Shown: piece after piece, positions 61,961 through 64,000 of the stretch
Position numbering within the stretch: position 1 is the stretch's first letter
Layout of the letters: each line of letters starts with the position of its first letter
Assembly (NCBI RefSeq): GCF_028283785.1
Contig: NZ_JAPWKB010000021.1
Coordinates: forward strand, 106,791-170,790
Length of the DNA: 64,000 nt
Direction of reading: 5' to 3'
DNA from: Paraburkholderia sp.
Lineage (GTDB): Bacteria > Pseudomonadota > Gammaproteobacteria > Burkholderiales > Burkholderiaceae
Made by a program: the position numbers and the translations under genes
The notes under the pieces: model-generated
What the model saw: only the letters and a program-made list of their open reading frames with translations
Told to the model about the DNA's origin: nothing
Database searches by the model: none

Positions 61961-62434
61961 ATGCCCACTTCGACTCTCGATCCCCTCGACTTTCAGATCG
62001 TTCGCGAACTGCAGGAGGACGGACGACGCGCGTTCCGCGAGATCGCGCGCAACGTCAACGTGCCCGAAGCGACGGTTCGCACGCGCGTCAAACGCTTGCA
62101 GGAACTGGGTATCCTGCAGATTCTCGCGTTCACGAATCCGTCCAAACTGGGTGACGCGAAACTCGCGCTGCTGTTCGTGGATATCGCGCCGCAGGATCAC
62201 GAACGCACGGTCGATAACCTCGGCCGCTGGACCGAAGTGAGCTATCTGTCCACCACGCTCGGCGGCGCCGATCTGTGCGTGCAAGTGCTGTGTCGCGACG
62301 ACGAAGCGCTGTTCGCGTTGCAGCAAAAGGTGCGTGCGCTGCCCGGCGTGCTGGCGGTGCGGATGATGCACGAGGTCAAGGTCCACAAAATCCGTTTCAC
62401 GATTCCCCCGCTCGAAGCGCAAGCCGAAGACTGA
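61961..62434 (+). CDS. Lrp/AsnC-family regulator
   Basis: 157 residues. LDPLDFQIVRELQEDGRRAFREIARNVNVPEATVRTRVKRLQELGIL is the AsnC-type winged helix-turn-helix (about 7-55), and the second half, from LALLFVDIAPQDH to VHKIRFTIPP, is the Lrp ligand-binding (RAM) domain. Such proteins form octamers that wrap DNA and respond to amino acids. It lies between the puuA-puuB operon and the permease gene, and the dispersed repeats on both sides suggest it controls both. Confidence 0.9.
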   Translation: MPTSTLDPLDFQIVRELQEDGRRAFREIARNVNVPEATVRTRVKRLQELGILQILAFTNPSKLGDAKLALLFVDIAPQDHERTVDNLGRWTEVSYLSTTLGGADLCVQVLCRDDEALFALQQKVRALPGVLAVRMMHEVKVHKIRFTIPPLEAQAED

Positions 62435-62942
62435 CCGTGCGCACGTTTGCGGAACCGGCGGCGCGCGCCGTCGTGTTGCGCAATCCGCACGGGCAGCGAC
62501 GCAAGTAATGTTGCGCAAGAATGACAGTCCGGAATTGCGCATCGCGCAGTCCGGATGCTTCAAAATGGCGCATCGTGCATGCTTCGCGCGCGCCTTCCTA
62601 TCTCCCCGAATGCGTTCCCAGTCCGGCCATTGCCCGGTGCTGCGGGCGCGCGCCACGCCAGATCCCACTTCACGCGATGCGCATCCGTGCCGCACGGCAT
62701 CGGTGCACCACGCACCTGTTATGCGCAAAGCGCAAAATTCAAATGACAAAACTGCGCATTGCAACGGTATTAGGGTAAAAAAGTATACACACGCGTAATT
62801 TGTGTGCTTAGGATTCACTCATCGCGAGATCGCCGTACAACCCCGAGATGAGAGTGACATCCATGCAGACAGCCATTTCCGACGTTGCGCAATGCGCGAC
62901 GCTCGCACCCGCAGCCGACGCGCTGCGCCAAGGAGAGCGATG
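62435..62942. promoter_or_regulatory. Lrp-permease intergenic region with TTGCGCAA repeats
   Basis: 508 bases without a gene. It contains three perfect TTGCGCAA octamers (62476-62483, 62511-62518, 62885-62892), a unit starting ATTGCGCA (62534-62557) that matches the one at 61805 in 20 of 24 positions, and looser copies near 62570, 62720-62737 and 62753-62763. Short plus-strand frames here are not coding. The permease ribosome site AAGGAGAG lies at the right end. Confidence 0.65.
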
Positions 62943-64000
62943 ATGAGCGTGCAAGACGAAACCTTTGCGGCTTCCGACGCCGCGCGCACTGCATCGACCG
63001 AGGCACGCGTGCTGGACCCTCAAACCAGTCAGATGGGCAAAACCGGCCACGCGGCCGGGGACAACCATGAACTCCAGCGCGACCTGACGTGGAAAGACGC
63101 GTTCTGGGTCACGAGCGGCGTGCCGGTGGGCGTGCTGTTCACGATCGGCGGCGTCGCGGCGACGATCGGCCAACCCGCGTGGTTTATCTGGATCGTCGCG
63201 ATCCTGATCGGTTTCGCGCAGTGCTTCACCTACGCGGAGATCTCCGGCCTCTATCCGCACAAGTCGGGCGGCGCGTCGGTGTATGGCGCGCTCGGCTGGG
63301 TCCGCTATAGCAAGTTCGTCGCGCCGGTGTCCGTCTGGTGCAACTGGATTGCGTGGTCGCCGATGCTCGCGCTCGGCACGAGTCTCGCTGCCGGCTACAT
63401 GCTGAGTTGTCTGTTCCCGGCCGACGCGGCGATCAATACATGGCATCTGACGCTGCTCGATCTGGGCTTCATCACCAAAGGGCTGACGCTGCGCATCAAC
63501 GCGACCTTCCTGCTCGCCACTGCGTTCCTGCTGATCGCGTTCAAGCTGCAACACGCGGGTGTGTCGGCGGCGGCGAAGACGCAGCGCATTCTGGGCATTG
63601 CATCGCTGGCGCCGCTGCTGGTGGTGTCGATCGTGCCGCTCGTCACCGGCGATATGCCGTCCACGCATTTCCTGCCGCTGCTGCCGTTGACGCATGACGC
63701 GTCCGGCGCGGCCGTGATGGGTCACTGGAACGCGGCAGGCGTCAGCACCGCGATGGGCGCAATGTTCCTCGCATGCTGGTCCACCTTCGCGTTCGAAACG
63801 GCGGTCTGCTACACCCGCGAATTCCGCGATCCGCAGAAGGACACGTTCAAGGCGATTTTTTCGTCGGGCTTGCTGTGCCTGTTCATGTTTATCGTCGTGC
63901 CGATCGCGTTTCAGGGCGAACTCGGGTTGCAAGGCATGCTCGCGCCGAGCGTCGTCGATGGCTCAGGTGTCGGCGCGGTGATGGCGGGATTCGTTCACGG
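62943..64000 (+). CDS. APC-family amino acid/polyamine permease (partial, 5' end)
   Basis: The first 352 residues are present; the gene runs off the window. After a soluble N-terminus of about 60 residues, hydrophobic segments begin at WVTSGVPVGVLFTIGGVAATIG, typical for APC-superfamily permeases; YAEISGLYPHKSGGASVYG is the consensus first-to-third-segment motif, and CWSTFAFETAVCYTREFRDPQ the segment-6 region. AAGGAGAG precedes two adjacent ATGs (62940 and 62943); spacing favours 62943. It likely imports the amine or amino acid metabolised by the PuuA/PuuB-like enzymes. Confidence 0.88.
   Translation, partial: MSVQDETFAASDAARTASTEARVLDPQTSQMGKTGHAAGDNHELQRDLTWKDAFWVTSGVPVGVLFTIGGVAATIGQPAWFIWIVAILIGFAQCFTYAEISGLYPHKSGGASVYGALGWVRYSKFVAPVSVWCNWIAWSPMLALGTSLAAGYMLSCLFPADAAINTWHLTLLDLGFITKGLTLRINATFLLATAFLLIAFKLQHAGVSAAAKTQRILGIASLAPLLVVSIVPLVTGDMPSTHFLPLLPLTHDASGAAVMGHWNAAGVSTAMGAMFLACWSTFAFETAVCYTREFRDPQKDTFKAIFSSGLLCLFMFIVVPIAFQGELGLQGMLAPSVVDGSGVGAVMAGFVH

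Overview
The window looks like a chromosomal segment of a Burkholderia-type betaproteobacterium (Burkholderia/Paraburkholderia/Caballeronia). It is GC-rich, carries three general-porin genes of the betaproteobacterial type with signal peptides and a terminal Phe, a membrane PQQ glucose dehydrogenase, a gamma-glutamylputrescine-type cluster, and a dense array of LysR regulators next to dehydrogenases. The genus is inferred from protein resemblance; no rRNA or tRNA gene is visible. I count about 52 complete protein genes, two genes cut by the window edges and several broken ones. Nine are LysR-type regulators and six are short-chain dehydrogenases (SDRs).

Layout. 1-6300: the end of an unidentified gene, then a seven-gene catabolic operon (cyclase-family hydrolase, SDR, 3-hydroxyacyl-CoA dehydrogenase-like, AtoE-type transporter, muconolactone-isomerase-like, YciI-like, zinc-less MDR) closed by a strong terminator. 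6300-12750 (minus strand): porin, gcd, porin, tartrate/D-malate dehydrogenase. 13089-17317: a translationally coupled operon of a flavin oxidoreductase, an LnmK/Pnap_2097-like protein and a cobalamin methylmalonyl-CoA mutase, the most unusual metabolic unit here. 17342-24607: SDR/LysR pair, then MHS transporter, porin, M20 amidohydrolase and an AbgR-like LysR. 24912-28000 (minus): Rieske oxygenase, DUF2817 hydrolase and an orphan amino-acid-binding protein, with a divergent LysR. 28142-43532: accessory region of LysR-SDR modules, a GNAT enzyme, an alkylsulfatase with an unrecognised partner, an EmrB/QacA-type exporter, an AraC regulator, and two gene remnants.

43704-48427: a lipoprotein acid phosphatase (PAP2) with a C-terminal autotransporter-like beta region, divergent from an orphan GspD secretin across an AT-rich gap. 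48805-58621: four LysR regulators beside oxidoreductase or hydrolase genes, one of which (48805-49801) is split by a one-base frameshift, plus an ABC-F protein. 58651-64000: PuuB- and PuuA-like genes, an Lrp/AsnC regulator and the start of an APC permease, which together look like a polyamine or amine uptake and gamma-glutamylation module. Its two long intergenic regions are studded with TTGCGCA-type repeats.

Regulatory themes seen directly: several LysR-target intergenic regions contain perfect inverted repeats, four with 5-bp spacers; a TTGGAACCGGTTCCAA palindrome sits beside a TATAAT box upstream of the second porin; intrinsic terminators follow several operons. No CRISPR array, insertion sequence, prophage or tRNA was found.
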